From NCBI RefSeq assembly GCF_001592105.1, contig NZ_BCWE01000019.1:27057-91056 (forward strand): 64,000 nt of DNA. Reading direction: 5' to 3'. The number at the start of each line of letters is the position of its first letter. Within the stretch, counting starts at the first letter, position 1. The translations under genes and the position numbers were made by a program. The notes below the pieces were generated by a model. That model did no database searches. It had not been told where the DNA came from and saw nothing but the letters and a program-made list of their open reading frames with translations. The stretch is from Desulfolucanica intricata. Lineage in GTDB: Bacteria; Bacillota; Desulfotomaculia; Desulfotomaculales; Desulfofarciminaceae. Positions 1-9,256 of this stretch are shown here, piece by piece.

Positions 1-915
1 GGTAATAGTAAAGTTTCCCATTCACTTTACAATATGAAAAAGACTGCCCAAAAGGATAAGTATGCCCTGTTTCTGGATGGGAATCATGCCCTGATTAAAA
101 TTAGTACCAATAATCCCGGTGTGAAAAAATTGTTAGTTATTAAAGATTCCTATGCCAATTGTTTTATCCCTTTTTTAACCGGACATTATAGCGAAATATT
201 TGTAGTTGATTTGAGATATTATGGAGGTAATTTAACAGAACTGATAAGAAATAACTTTATACAGGACTCGCTGATTCTTTATAATATAAATACCTTTTTC
301 GAGGATGCTTCAGTAGAAACTATTCTTGATTTTATAGAATTAGACACACTTGATCCCGCTGTTGAAGCTCAAACATACAATTATAAAGAGTTTTTTAAGC
401 AAGATGTTTTTATGGGCGATTCTATTACGGATGCTATAGCCTGCTATGGTCTGGTCGAACAGCAAAATGTTTGTGCCCAAATAGGGATAAATATTGATGA
501 AGCAGCAGCCCAAGTTAATAATATTAAAATAGCAAACCCCAGGAATATTTATCTTTTATATGGAGTAAACGATATGGATGACAGAACACCGGCCGAGTGG
601 TTTGTAGAGCAATATAGAGTCTTAGTACGTAATGTGAAGAATAGATTCCCAAATGCTAATATCTATGTACAATCTGTATTACCTGTTGATACCACACTTG
701 AACAAAGGAACCCGCATTTTAATAATAAGCATATTAATAAATGCAATGCGGGTCTTTTGAAGATGGCAGAAGAGGAAAAGGTAAAATTTTTAAATATAGC
801 CATATTATTAAATGAAAGCAACAAAAACTTGTATGAATCGGATGGAACGCATCTTAAGGCTCCTTTTTATAATTTGTGGTTTAATTATTTGATTAATCAT
901 TTAGGAATAGTTTAG
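1..915 (+). CDS. DHHW-type protein fused to SGNH/GDSL hydrolase, 5' truncated
   Basis: The reading frame is open to the first base of the window, so the gene starts upstream and the ATG at 34 is only an internal methionine. The visible N-terminal third (LLVIKDSYANCF, VVDLRYY) matches the C-terminal part of DHHW proteins, which are surface proteins often linked to exopolysaccharide modification. It is followed by an SGNH/GDSL esterase domain: block I FMGDSIT (about residue 141 of the visible part), block III YGVND, and the catalytic Asp/His block DGTH near the C-terminus. Such hydrolases deacylate extracellular carbohydrates or lipids. A strong terminator follows the stop. The function as an O-acetyl esterase is inferred from the family. 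Confidence 0.8.
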   Translation, partial: GNSKVSHSLYNMKKTAQKDKYALFLDGNHALIKISTNNPGVKKLLVIKDSYANCFIPFLTGHYSEIFVVDLRYYGGNLTELIRNNFIQDSLILYNINTFFEDASVETILDFIELDTLDPAVEAQTYNYKEFFKQDVFMGDSITDAIACYGLVEQQNVCAQIGINIDEAAAQVNNIKIANPRNIYLLYGVNDMDDRTPAEWFVEQYRVLVRNVKNRFPNANIYVQSVLPVDTTLEQRNPHFNNKHINKCNAGLLKMAEEEKVKFLNIAILLNESNKNLYESDGTHLKAPFYNLWFNYLINHLGIV

Positions 916-937
916 ATAAGGAGAAAGGAAAGGGAAA

Positions 938-980
938 AAGGCGTCAAGGGAGGTTATTCTCCTTGACGCCTTTATTATAC
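938..980 (+). terminator. Rho-independent terminator after the SGNH hydrolase
   Basis: A 12-bp perfect stem, AAGGCGTCAAGG (938-949) and CCTTGACGCCTT (961-972), with an 11-nt loop is followed by TTATTATA. It sits about 20 bp after the stop codon. Confidence 0.85.
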
Positions 981-1147
981 TATAGGAAATTGTGCTTTTC
1001 TAGGTTTTGTGGATAAGTTGAGTTTTGTAAAGTAGTAAATGTTTTCTTTTCTGCTAAAATTGTTGCTGCATAATTTCCGTCAAGTACGAGTGCCTTCGGC
1101 TGTCCCGAAAGTCGTTGGAGGCGACTTTCTTGTGGATTGCATGCCAC
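980..1147 (-). CDS. Small ORF, 55 aa, unknown (starts MACNPQESR)
   Basis: A GTG-started frame encodes 55 residues beginning MACNPQESRLQRLSGQPKAL and containing LVLDGNYAAT. Inside it the DNA has a strong inverted repeat, CGAAAGTCG / CGACTTTC, around 1119-1142, and all three minus-strand frames are fairly open here. That pattern is more typical of a dispersed repeat that happens to be open than of a normal gene. It lies just downstream of the histidine kinase on the same strand, with no clear Shine-Dalgarno sequence. I cannot assign a function, and it may be a non-coding repeat. Confidence 0.25.
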   Translation of the reverse strand: MACNPQESRLQRLSGQPKALVLDGNYAATILAEKKTFTTLQNSTYPQNLEKHNFL

Positions 1148-1232
1148 CAGGGATTAGGCTGACAGTGTGTGTGTAACAAACTTTCAATATAACTCCTTGA
1201 GGGCTGTTTCCTTGCTTTCTTTGCCGCTTTTT

Positions 1233-3215
1233 CTATACTTTTGGAAAAGTTACAGTTAGCTTAAATAAATCCCCGTCGATATTTATATCCAAACTTCCGT
1301 TTTGCAGCTCCACAAGACTTTTTGCTATTGCAAGACCCAGGCCCGAGCCCTCAGTATTTCGGGATTTGTCGCCCCTTGTAAAACGCTCCGTTATCTCAGA
1401 GGGGTCAAAATTCATTTCATAAGCGGATATATTTTTAAAAATAAGACTTACACTTTTTTCATGTTCCTCCACATCTATATACACTCTGGAATTTGGCATA
1501 GAATACTTCAGTATATTGCCAATAATATTTTCAAATACTCTATAGGTTCTAGTCCCGTCTAATTCACAAATTATTTTGTTTTCCGGCAGATTGCTTCTCA
1601 TTTGCAGGGTACTTTCATGGATTTTTTCTTCCATCTCTCCAACGGTTTGCCGCAGCAGTGCTATTATATCCACCTGTTCTAAATGTAATTCGATATTACC
1701 ACTGCCGGCCTTGCTTGCTTCAAATAAATCTTCAATTAATACCTTGAGTCGTTTAGATTTCTGATCAAGTATATCTATATATTCTTTTTGTGTCTCTTTT
1801 TCTAAATCCTCATTTTTTAGTAAATCCACATAGGTAATAATGGATGTGAGTGGGGTCTTGAGATCATGGGACACGTTTGAGATAAGTTGGGTTTTCATAT
1901 TCTGGCTTTTTACTTCTTTCTCCACAGCCACCTTAAAGCCTTCTTTAATATTGTTTAAGTTCTTGGAAAAAGGACTCAATATGCCCATATCTTCAGGTAA
2001 TACAATATTAAAATTTCCTTTGGCCAATTGACTGCTTGCTTCATTCAGGGTTCTCACTTTATTCAGCAGCTTTAACGAGTAATTAAACAGCAGTACCGTA
2101 TACGCCAGAGCCAAAATTATTCCCAAAACGCCGGTTAAGGCAATAAAAATCAGTACCACAAGATTTATTCCCAAAAGCGTAAACAGCTTTTTATTATAGT
2201 CCCTGGTTATGTCCACATCGGCAATTTGCTCAACTGTATTTTTAACGCTGCTGCTTATATTGAAATATAATTTTCCCAATAAACTGCTCTTTAGCAATCC
2301 TTCTTTAAAACCGGTGTAGTAAATGTGTTTAAGATAACAAATGCTGAGGTAAATTAAAGTGTATAGTATGAAGGTTATCGGAAGGCCGATAAGGTAAAAA
2401 TACCAATTGGCGTCATGAATTATTTCAATATAATTAAAGCCGTTATTATTATAGCCGAAGCCAAAGGTTAATTTTAATACAGCAAGGAAGATGAAGAAAA
2501 ATGCCATCCAAATTAAAAATTTTAATTCCAAATACGCGCGGTTAAAAAGTTTAACAATGGTGGCCTGTTTTTGGGCTGAATAAGGTATGGCAAAGGCCAG
2601 GATCATTAAGACCAAGATGCTTATTCCCCCGATTACTAAAATTAGTATTATGTATTTCCCAATATTAAAATCCATAAGGTGCTGAGTGAAAAGGTCATTG
2701 CCAGTCAATTTTTTCGGTACGGTATAAACAATATCTAAATTAGCAAGATAAGTCGCCGGATCTTGCTTATTATATTGGTTTATAATATTTATAAATTCAC
2801 GTTTTGCAAATGAGTTTGGAGCGCTTTCGATAGTTGGGTTACCATTTTCATCGAATTTTACATGTAAATAGAACCGGCTGTTTTTTATTTCAGTTTCTAC
2901 TGACTTATCTTTCATATTGCTGGCCACAAGATTATTATTTTGGTCCTGCAGGTAATACTTAATATTTTCTAAATCATCATAGGAAGAATTATAAATATCT
3001 TTATGCTCTATTCGGGTTTGGACCAAATAATGGGTTAAATTTGCCAGGGTATGGATAAATCTATAACTTTCTAAATATTTTTGGGCATCATTCTTAAATG
3101 CGGTATCCTTAATCGGTGCATAAATAACTACCGAAACCACCGCTAAAATTAAAGTGATTAGAAACACGCCCAGTGTTGTTGATAATAGTTTATTTTCCTT
3201 CAAATTTGTATCCAA
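1233..3215 (-). CDS. Membrane histidine kinase, VanS-like
   Basis: This 660-residue sensor kinase has an N-terminal membrane helix (about 13-34), an extracellular region of roughly 150 residues, then a cluster of four to five helices between about 185 and 375, more than a normal VanS has. A HAMP-like linker (about 388-430) is followed by the phospho-acceptor H-box SNVSHDLKTPLTS and an ATPase domain with G-box GSGLGLAIAKS. The TTG start at 3215 overlaps the end of the response regulator by 26 bp, so the two are cotranscribed and probably translationally coupled. The stimulus is unknown; wall or membrane stress is a family-based guess. Confidence 0.85.
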   Translation of the reverse strand: MDTNLKENKLLSTTLGVFLITLILAVVSVVIYAPIKDTAFKNDAQKYLESYRFIHTLANLTHYLVQTRIEHKDIYNSSYDDLENIKYYLQDQNNNLVASNMKDKSVETEIKNSRFYLHVKFDENGNPTIESAPNSFAKREFINIINQYNKQDPATYLANLDIVYTVPKKLTGNDLFTQHLMDFNIGKYIILILVIGGISILVLMILAFAIPYSAQKQATIVKLFNRAYLELKFLIWMAFFFIFLAVLKLTFGFGYNNNGFNYIEIIHDANWYFYLIGLPITFILYTLIYLSICYLKHIYYTGFKEGLLKSSLLGKLYFNISSSVKNTVEQIADVDITRDYNKKLFTLLGINLVVLIFIALTGVLGIILALAYTVLLFNYSLKLLNKVRTLNEASSQLAKGNFNIVLPEDMGILSPFSKNLNNIKEGFKVAVEKEVKSQNMKTQLISNVSHDLKTPLTSIITYVDLLKNEDLEKETQKEYIDILDQKSKRLKVLIEDLFEASKAGSGNIELHLEQVDIIALLRQTVGEMEEKIHESTLQMRSNLPENKIICELDGTRTYRVFENIIGNILKYSMPNSRVYIDVEEHEKSVSLIFKNISAYEMNFDPSEITERFTRGDKSRNTEGSGLGLAIAKSLVELQNGSLDINIDGDLFKLTVTFPKV

Positions 3216-3885
3216 TGCCCCACACCACCTTCAAATATTTTGGTTCCCTCGGATTGATTTCTATTTTCTCCCGAATCCTTCTGATATGGACTGTTACGGT
3301 ATCCGGGTTGTAGGCAGGTGCCTGCCATACTTTTTCATATATCTCTTCTATAGAAAAAACACGATTGGGATTTTTCATTAAAAGATGGAGAATCTTGTAC
3401 TCCAGAGGAGTTGTCTTAATAGCCTCTCCGTCCACCAGAATCTCTTTCTTGACATCATTTAATTCAATTCCACCTATCCTGATAACATTTTCTTCAGCCG
3501 GTGAGTAATTACAATAGCTGGTAAATCTGCGGATATTGGAATTTATCCTTGCCAATAATTCCAATGAGTTAAAGGGCTTGGTGATGTAATCATCCGCGCC
3601 GATGTTTAGTCCCAGAATTTTATCCATGTCCTCTGACTTGGCAGAAAGAAAAATGATCGGAACATTACTGTTTTCTCTTATTTTCATCGTAGCATTTATA
3701 CCATCCAATTTTGGCATCATGATATCCATAAGCACCAGGTGTATTTTCTCTTTTTGAAAAATTCTTAGAGCATCTTCTCCATCATAAGCCTTAAAAACAT
3801 TGTAGTTTTGATTCTTTAGATAAACCTCAATGGCAGCTACTATTTCTTTCTCATCGTCCACAACAAGAATATTATACATGTACAT
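3190..3885 (-). CDS. OmpR-family response regulator
   Basis: A receiver domain (about 1-118) carries the acidic pair VVDDE, the phospho-acceptor motif LVLMDIMMPKLDG and the conserved Lys in ITKPF. A winged-helix DNA-binding domain (about 135-230) ends VVWGIGYKFEG. The ATG at 3885 is chosen because AGGAG lies five bases upstream; a GTG six bases further up is also possible. It is the first gene of a two-gene operon with the overlapping kinase. A palindrome sits just upstream of its ribosome site and could be an autoregulatory operator. Confidence 0.88.
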   Translation of the reverse strand: MYMYNILVVDDEKEIVAAIEVYLKNQNYNVFKAYDGEDALRIFQKEKIHLVLMDIMMPKLDGINATMKIRENSNVPIIFLSAKSEDMDKILGLNIGADDYITKPFNSLELLARINSNIRRFTSYCNYSPAEENVIRIGGIELNDVKKEILVDGEAIKTTPLEYKILHLLMKNPNRVFSIEEIYEKVWQAPAYNPDTVTVHIRRIREKIEINPREPKYLKVVWGIGYKFEGK

Positions 3886-3900
3886 ATTCACTCCTAAGCG

Positions 3901-3935
3901 TTAAGAGATATCTCTAATCGTTATAATAACATAGA
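3901..3935 (-). promoter_or_regulatory. Palindrome and possible -10 upstream of the response regulator
   Basis: The near-perfect palindrome TTAGAGATATCTCTTAA (3901-3917) lies between the gene's ribosome site and an AT-rich, -10-like sequence (reads TATTATAAC on the minus strand). It could bind a dimeric regulator, perhaps the adjacent OmpR-type protein. No matching direct repeats were seen. Confidence 0.3.
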
Positions 3936-3979
3936 CTTTTTAAGATTCTACTATTATAATTCTTACAGATTTATTAAGA

Positions 3980-4165
3980 ATAAGCCTTACAGTCGAACAT
4001 CTTGGGCCGGTTTTTGTATTTATGAAAAGGGAATTGATAGAACTGCCAATGGTGGATATGATGGTCGAAGCCAAAAAAAGATGATCTATGTTTAAACCGG
4101 TGCAGGAATTAAATAAACTACCTGGTATTAAATTGATAAACGATGCCGGTGTAGATATTTTGTAA
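3980..4165 (+). pseudogene. Possible gene remnant with internal TGA
   Basis: One plus-strand frame reads as plausible protein (VEHLGPVFVFMKRELIELP, then VDMMVEAKKR), hits TGA at 4082, and continues in the same frame as MFKPVQELNKLPGIKLINDA to a TAA at 4163. Neither half has a good ribosome site. It looks like the worn C-terminal end of a lost gene just upstream of the deacetylase gene. I do not recognise the family. Confidence 0.25.
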
Positions 4166-4178
4166 AGGGGGGGAAAGC

Positions 4179-4943
4179 GTGAGATTAATTGTAAATGCCG
4201 ATGACTTTGGCTACAGCAGAGGAGTAAACGAAGGAATTATTATAGCCTTTCAGCAGGGCATAGTTACCAGTACCAGCTTGATGGTAAATGAAGAGGGGTC
4301 GGAACATGCTTTTGATTTGTTAAAAAATAAGTGTATTCCCGGCACAGGCGTACACTTATGTATAACCCACGGGAGACCTGTCAGCCCGGTAGAAACGATC
4401 CCGTCTTTAGTGGACAGAGCCGGGAGTTTTAAAAAAATCAATGCCTTCTATGGTGAACCTGTAAATTTAGAAGAGGTAATAAGGGAATTTGAAGCCCAGG
4501 TGCAGAAAGCAGTAAGTAGGGGCATTAACGTTACCCACCTGGACACTCACCACCATATTCATTTGCACCCGGTGGTTCTGCAGGCTGTTATTGCTGTGGC
4601 CTTAGAATATGGATTACCGGTAAGAAGTGTTAATGAGGAAATGAAAAATACGTTTCTTGTCCGGGGTATTTCCACCCCTGATTATTTTTGTGCCGAGTGG
4701 TTTGGGGATGCTGTTTCCTTTGCTAATTTTAAAGAGATAATCAGCACTGCTCAAAATAAATCTATTGCCCTGATGGAACTTATGACCCATCCCGGGAAGG
4801 TAGATCAAACTTTATCCCGGAACAGCAGTTATAAGGAAGGCAGGGAGAAAGAACTGGAAATTCTTTGTGACAGCAGTACCAGGGAATTTCTCAAGGAAAG
4901 AAATATAGAGCTCATTGGAAGGAGTGCTTCTCTTGACAAATAA
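4179..4943 (+). CDS. ChbG/YdjC-family carbohydrate deacetylase
   Basis: The 254-residue protein has the family's metal-binding signature: NADDFG at residues 5-10 and the histidine cluster THLDTHHHIHLHP near 119-131. ChbG/HpnK proteins remove acetyl groups from N-acetylated sugars such as chitooligosaccharides or hopanoid glycosides. The GTG start follows an AAAGGGGGGG ribosome site. The next gene, an MFS transporter, starts inside its last codons, so the two form an operon, perhaps coupling uptake or export of a sugar derivative with its deacetylation. The exact substrate is unknown. Confidence 0.85.
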   Translation: MRLIVNADDFGYSRGVNEGIIIAFQQGIVTSTSLMVNEEGSEHAFDLLKNKCIPGTGVHLCITHGRPVSPVETIPSLVDRAGSFKKINAFYGEPVNLEEVIREFEAQVQKAVSRGINVTHLDTHHHIHLHPVVLQAVIAVALEYGLPVRSVNEEMKNTFLVRGISTPDYFCAEWFGDAVSFANFKEIISTAQNKSIALMELMTHPGKVDQTLSRNSSYKEGREKELEILCDSSTREFLKERNIELIGRSASLDK

Positions 4944-6114
4944 TTCGGCGAAAATGACAGATAAACAGACTCCTCTTTGGACACGGGACTTTATTCTTAT
5001 TTGCCTGGCTAATCTCACGCTTTTTCTAGGTTTTCAAATGCTGCTGCCCACCCTCCCGGTCTATGTTGAATTTTTGGGCGGAGATGAAACGATGACAGGA
5101 TTAGTGGTCGGCGTATTCACAATCTCCGCGGTATTGAGTAGGCCGTTTATAGGTGTGGGGCTGGACGTATACGGAAGAAAGATTATTTACTTAGCAGGTT
5201 TATTGATCTTTCTTCTTTCATGTCTTGCGTATAGCTGGGCACCTACAGTTCTGATGCTGCTGGCAATAAGACTTATCCACGGTTTTGGCTGGGGCGCGGC
5301 CAGTACAGCCGGGGGAACCATTGCGTCTGATATAATTCCTAAAAAACGTTTCGGTGAAGGAATGGGGTATTACGGCCTAGCAGCTACACTTTCCATGGCA
5401 GTAGCACCGGCTGCCGGCCTATACGTAATAAATCATTTTAGTTTTGACTTGCTATTTATTATTTCTGCTTCACTTTGTTTAATCACAGTTTTTTTCGGAA
5501 TGGTAATACATTACCATGATGTTCCGGGGGCCGGACAGCGTGGTGCTTTGTTTGAAAAATCTGCATTTCTGCCCTCTATAGTTATATTTTTAGCGACTAC
5601 TACCTACGGTTCTGTTGTTTCATTTATCGCCCTTTATGCAGGGCAAAAGGGCATTGCTAATATTGGTATCTTTTTTACAGTTTATGCCATTGCCCTTACG
5701 CTTATTAGGCCTCTTTCCGGTATATTGATAGACCGTAAGGGCTTCAATGTGGTAGTGCTGCCGGGTATTATTCTTATCGCGATATCAATGATAATTCTAT
5801 CGCAGGCTAATAATTTGTGGATTTTTTTATTGACAGGTATAATATACGGTATTGGTTTTGGAGCTTTACATCCGAGTATGCAGGCATTGGCGGTAAAATA
5901 TGTCGCACCCAACCGTCGTGGAGCTGCTAATGCTACGTTTTTTACGGCTTTTGATCTGGGCATAGGTGCCGGGGCCATTGTGTGGGGCTATGTCTCTAAT
6001 ATTTTGGGTTACTCCCAAATGTACCTTATAGCAGCTATACCTGCCGCATTTGCATTGGTAATATATCTATTGCATAATAAAAGAGACTTAAAACTAACTG
6101 GAGAATTAAAGTAA
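4933..6114 (+). CDS. MFS transporter
   Basis: A 393-residue protein with about 12 hydrophobic segments and the MFS loop 2-3 signature seen as GVGLDVYGRK. The TTG at 4933 is preferred because GGAAGGAG lies eight bases upstream; the in-frame TTG at 4915 has no such site. It overlaps the ChbG-like gene by 11 bp. The family includes drug and small-metabolite exporters; the sequence does not reveal the substrate. Confidence 0.85.
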   Translation: MTNNSAKMTDKQTPLWTRDFILICLANLTLFLGFQMLLPTLPVYVEFLGGDETMTGLVVGVFTISAVLSRPFIGVGLDVYGRKIIYLAGLLIFLLSCLAYSWAPTVLMLLAIRLIHGFGWGAASTAGGTIASDIIPKKRFGEGMGYYGLAATLSMAVAPAAGLYVINHFSFDLLFIISASLCLITVFFGMVIHYHDVPGAGQRGALFEKSAFLPSIVIFLATTTYGSVVSFIALYAGQKGIANIGIFFTVYAIALTLIRPLSGILIDRKGFNVVVLPGIILIAISMIILSQANNLWIFLLTGIIYGIGFGALHPSMQALAVKYVAPNRRGAANATFFTAFDLGIGAGAIVWGYVSNILGYSQMYLIAAIPAAFALVIYLLHNKRDLKLTGELK

Positions 6115-6212
6115 ATACTTATAAATTATATACCCTTCTGCTGTTCATATGCTGCAGCTTGACTTCATAATCCGGGTCATTATATCCTTTAATGGGAAAG
6201 AAGGGAATGTAA

Positions 6213-6911
6213 TTGTCGATCTGTAAACTGCCTGATAACCTCGTTAAAGCAGAATTTATAAGCCGTTTGAACCGGTTTGTGGCCTTGGTGCGTATGGGGG
6301 ACCGGGACGTAAAAGTACATGTTCCCAGTTCGGGCAGAATGCGGGAATTGTTAGTACCCGGTGCCAGGGTCTACCTTAGCCCGTCCGAAGCCCTGCAGCG
6401 GAAGACTGCCTACACGCTGCTTTTGGTGCGTCAGGGGGAAGTGCTGGTGTCTGTAGATTCGCTGCTGCCCAACCGTCTGCTGTATACTTCCTTTTTAAGA
6501 GGAGAAGTGCCGGGTTTTACCGGCTTTACCCGTGTTCGCAGGGAATTTCCTTACCGCAGGGGAAGGATGGATTTTTTGCTTTCCGGGGGCGGCAAAGAAT
6601 GCTTGGTTGAAGTTAAATCAGTTACTCTGGTGGAAAAAGGTTTGGCTTTGTTTCCCGATGCTCCCACCGGGCGGGGGGCCAGGCATTTGGAAGAATTGAC
6701 CTTGGCCTACCGGGAGGGGTACAGGGTTGCTGTAATTTTTGTTGTACAGCGGGAGGACGGTGATTCTTTCAGCCCCAATGACAGGTGTGATCCTCATTTT
6801 GGTGAAACCTTACGTCAAGCGGCCCGGAACGGAGTGGAGGTCTATGCACTGGGCTGCCGGGTTACTACGGATAAAATACAGCTTCACGGCAGCCTTCCGG
6901 TACTGGTATAG
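6213..6911 (+). CDS. sfsA: SfsA-family protein (sugar fermentation stimulation protein)
   Basis: The 232-residue protein matches SfsA along its whole length: an N-terminal OB-like part (RDVKVHVPSSGRMRELL) and a C-terminal nuclease-like fold with MDFLL, ECLVEVKSVTL and FPDAPTGRGARHLEEL. The Glu/Lys of EVKS and upstream Asp resemble a PD-(D/E)XK active site. SfsA was named in E. coli as a DNA-binding regulator of maltose use, but its biochemical role is not settled. It starts at TTG with a GAAAGAAGGGA ribosome site about 100 bp after the MFS gene. Confidence 0.88.
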   Translation: MSICKLPDNLVKAEFISRLNRFVALVRMGDRDVKVHVPSSGRMRELLVPGARVYLSPSEALQRKTAYTLLLVRQGEVLVSVDSLLPNRLLYTSFLRGEVPGFTGFTRVRREFPYRRGRMDFLLSGGGKECLVEVKSVTLVEKGLALFPDAPTGRGARHLEELTLAYREGYRVAVIFVVQREDGDSFSPNDRCDPHFGETLRQAARNGVEVYALGCRVTTDKIQLHGSLPVLV

Positions 6912-6973
6912 ACTAAAAGGCTTAACAAAAATGCTGTTGGAAATTCTAGGCAGTACCATTAATTTGGTGAAAA

Positions 6974-8266
6974 TTACTGGCTAAAAGCGACCCTGTTTTT
7001 TCCACTGTTCTTAGCCCGGTAGAGACCCAGATCGGCCATTTTGATTAAATCTTCCTTTATGTTACCATCCTGCGGGTAAGTGCTGATGCCCAGGCTGACG
7101 GTTATTTTACTTGTAGTTTTTTTGTCACTATGTGTAAATATATGATTTTCCACATTCTTACGCAGTCTGTCGGCAATTGTATATGCTTGCTCCCGGGTTG
7201 TTTCCGGAAGAATAACACAAAATTCCTCTCCTCCATAGCGGGCCGAAATATCTACTTCCCGGGCGGTATTCTGAATAATTTGAGCCAGTTCGTTTAATAC
7301 ATAATCCCCTTCAAGATGTCCATAGGTATCATTTAATATTTTAAAGTCGTCAATGTCTAAAATAATCAGGCTTAAAAAATGGTTATAGCGCTGTGCCCTT
7401 TTCAATTCCTTATCCAGAAAGAAATTAAAAGCCCTGTAATTGTATAACCCTGTTTTTTCATCAGTAAGGGCCATTTCTCTGGTTTTCTCGTAAAGGTTAG
7501 CCCTTTCAATGGCTGCCGCAGCCTGACCGGCAAAAATAGAAATAAGTTTTATTGTATCATCATTAAAAGTTGTCTTACTTGAGCCGGAAAGAATAATTAA
7601 TCCTGTGACCTTGTTTTCAATTAGCATGGGAACAAGTAAGTAGGTGACCGTACACTCTTCCGTATTGTCAGGGACAATTATGCTATCCTTGCCCGTCACT
7701 GCCTTTTGCAGTAAGTGTGGAGGGGCTTCCTTCTGCTCTCCCTTAATTAAATTGATTATTGGCTGTCCCGTTGTCCGGTTGATTAAATAAATGCTGCAGG
7801 AGTCGTAATTTACAACTGAGCTTAGTTTGTCAACAATAAGTTTAAGGATAGAAGTTAACTCCATGCTTGAGCCAAGTGCCTGGGTTAGTTCTTGTACTAC
7901 TGTCAGTTCTTTAATTCGTTGTTCTAACGCCCGGTTTGCAGTTTCCAGTTTTTCAGCATAGGTTTCCAGCCGGTTAACTTTCTTATTTTTAATGTCGATA
8001 TACTCCCTGTAGGCCAGGCCGTAAGACATCATGGTTTCCAGGAGTAGGGTAAAGGAGTTTAATACTACGTTCGGGCCCTGCAATGGGGGAAATTCCTTAA
8101 CCACATGTTCCATGGCCTCCATGTGGAGCTGTATAATTTCTTCCGGTCCCTGTTTTGCTATGACAAGCTCTTTGCTTAACTTGCCTGCCCGGTACAGGGT
8201 TTCTTCACTGTAGTTTTTGGTGTATTCCCGTAATAGATTAATATATCTTTCCTTTAATTCGGGCAT
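6974..8266 (-). CDS. Diguanylate cyclase with RsbU-like N-terminus and GAF domain (MtG-type stressosome output)
   Basis: Three regions are visible. Residues 1-85 resemble the RsbU N-terminal domain that binds the RsbT switch kinase, a short coiled coil follows, and a GAF domain spans about 125-255. The C-terminal GGDEF domain has the active signature GGEEF, with an RxxD inhibitory site (REVD) exactly five residues before it. It should make cyclic di-GMP from GTP and be product-inhibited. It is the last gene of the stressosome operon and overlaps the phosphatase gene by 13 bp. The arrangement matches the Moorella MtG-R-S-T-X system, in which released MtT regulates a diguanylate cyclase instead of sigma-B. 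Confidence 0.88.
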   Translation of the reverse strand: MPELKERYINLLREYTKNYSEETLYRAGKLSKELVIAKQGPEEIIQLHMEAMEHVVKEFPPLQGPNVVLNSFTLLLETMMSYGLAYREYIDIKNKKVNRLETYAEKLETANRALEQRIKELTVVQELTQALGSSMELTSILKLIVDKLSSVVNYDSCSIYLINRTTGQPIINLIKGEQKEAPPHLLQKAVTGKDSIIVPDNTEECTVTYLLVPMLIENKVTGLIILSGSSKTTFNDDTIKLISIFAGQAAAAIERANLYEKTREMALTDEKTGLYNYRAFNFFLDKELKRAQRYNHFLSLIILDIDDFKILNDTYGHLEGDYVLNELAQIIQNTAREVDISARYGGEEFCVILPETTREQAYTIADRLRKNVENHIFTHSDKKTTSKITVSLGISTYPQDGNIKEDLIKMADLGLYRAKNSGKNRVAFSQ

Positions 8267-8862
8267 TGGACTGCCTCCCGGTTTGGCCGTGCAATGATTA
8301 TAGTGGTATCGTCCACTTGCTTTCCCAGAGTATCGGCCATTAAGTTTGTTAGCAAGTTAACGGGATATTTTGGATTACAGGCATAAAAGTCCAGAGAGTA
8401 ATCTTCCCTAATTCCATCAGAGTGCATAATTAATACATCGTTTTTACGGCACGGCCACTGCTGTACCTTTAGGTTCGGAGGGAACCTGTAGCCTAAAATT
8501 CCTCTTAATGCAATAGGTCGTATTTTTTTATCAGAAAGTATTCTAATGCTGATGTTGCCAATAATTAATACTTCCCACATACTTTGGTTTTCTTTAAGCC
8601 GGCAAAGGCCCAACACTGCACCGCGGGAACCTATTAAAGCCCGGTGGCATTGCTTTGCCAGCAAATCTAATTTCTCACTCGGGTTTTGAATGATACACTC
8701 AATGGCCATTGCCGCTGCTTGTGCAGCTTCACGGCCGTGACCAAGGCCATCTGCTATAGCGGCGAGGAAGCCCCCCGGTATTATTTGGAGGGAATAGCTG
8801 TCACCACAGACCACCTCATCTTTTGCGGGGCGAGACAATGCATGCCAAGTTAAGCTTTCCAT
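8254..8862 (-). CDS. RsbX-like PP2C phosphatase of the stressosome
   Basis: This 202-residue SpoIIE/PP2C-type phosphatase shows the metal-binding motifs ADGLGHG (near residue 37), MHSDGIRED and the final DDTTII. In stressosome systems RsbX resets the complex by removing phosphate from the RsbS and RsbR STAS domains. Its start overlaps the end of the kinase gene by 13 bp and its end overlaps the GGDEF gene by 13 bp, indicating tight translational coupling. Confidence 0.85.
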   Translation of the reverse strand: MESLTWHALSRPAKDEVVCGDSYSLQIIPGGFLAAIADGLGHGREAAQAAAMAIECIIQNPSEKLDLLAKQCHRALIGSRGAVLGLCRLKENQSMWEVLIIGNISIRILSDKKIRPIALRGILGYRFPPNLKVQQWPCRKNDVLIMHSDGIREDYSLDFYACNPKYPVNLLTNLMADTLGKQVDDTTIIIARPNREAVQCPN

Positions 8863-9251
8863 TTTTTTACCGTTATTGTTGTACCTTCGCCGACTTTAGT
8901 TTGAAGATTAAATTCATCCATCAGCCGTTTTACACCGGGCAGTCCCGCCCCTAATCCGCCCGAAGTGGTAAAACCGTCAGTAAGTGCCAGATCTACGTCC
9001 TGTATGCCGGGCCCGGTATCACTGACAACAGCGCCTAAGCCCTGCCTTTCTCCTTCTTCTATTGCCCATATTGTAATACTTCCCTTTCGGGCGTACAGTA
9101 CTACATTTCGGGCTAATTCAGAAATGGCTGTTGCCATCTTGACCTGATCCACCAGAGAAAAGCTTAAATAAACTGCTATGTCTTTGACGGCCTGGCGAGC
9201 CTTAATAATGTCATATTCACATTCAATTAAAAGACTGCATTTTTTTGACAT
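8850..9251 (-). CDS. RsbT-like serine/threonine switch kinase
   Basis: A 133-residue GHKL ATPase of the anti-sigma kinase type. The N-box is SELARNVVLYA and the lid region contains DTGPGI and GGLGAGLPGVKRLMDEF. In RsbT proteins this kinase phosphorylates the STAS scaffold and then leaves it to bind an RsbU-type N-terminal domain; here the only such domain in the operon is on the GGDEF protein. It starts five bases after the rsbS-like gene. Confidence 0.87.
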   Translation of the reverse strand: MSKKCSLLIECEYDIIKARQAVKDIAVYLSFSLVDQVKMATAISELARNVVLYARKGSITIWAIEEGERQGLGAVVSDTGPGIQDVDLALTDGFTTSGGLGAGLPGVKRLMDEFNLQTKVGEGTTITVKKWKA

Positions 9252-9256
9252 AACCC

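Noticed and set aside
3980..4165. Selenocysteine read-through at the internal TGA
   Set aside because: No SECIS-like hairpin was seen after the TGA, no ribosome site exists before the frame, and the fragment is short; a worn remnant is simpler.
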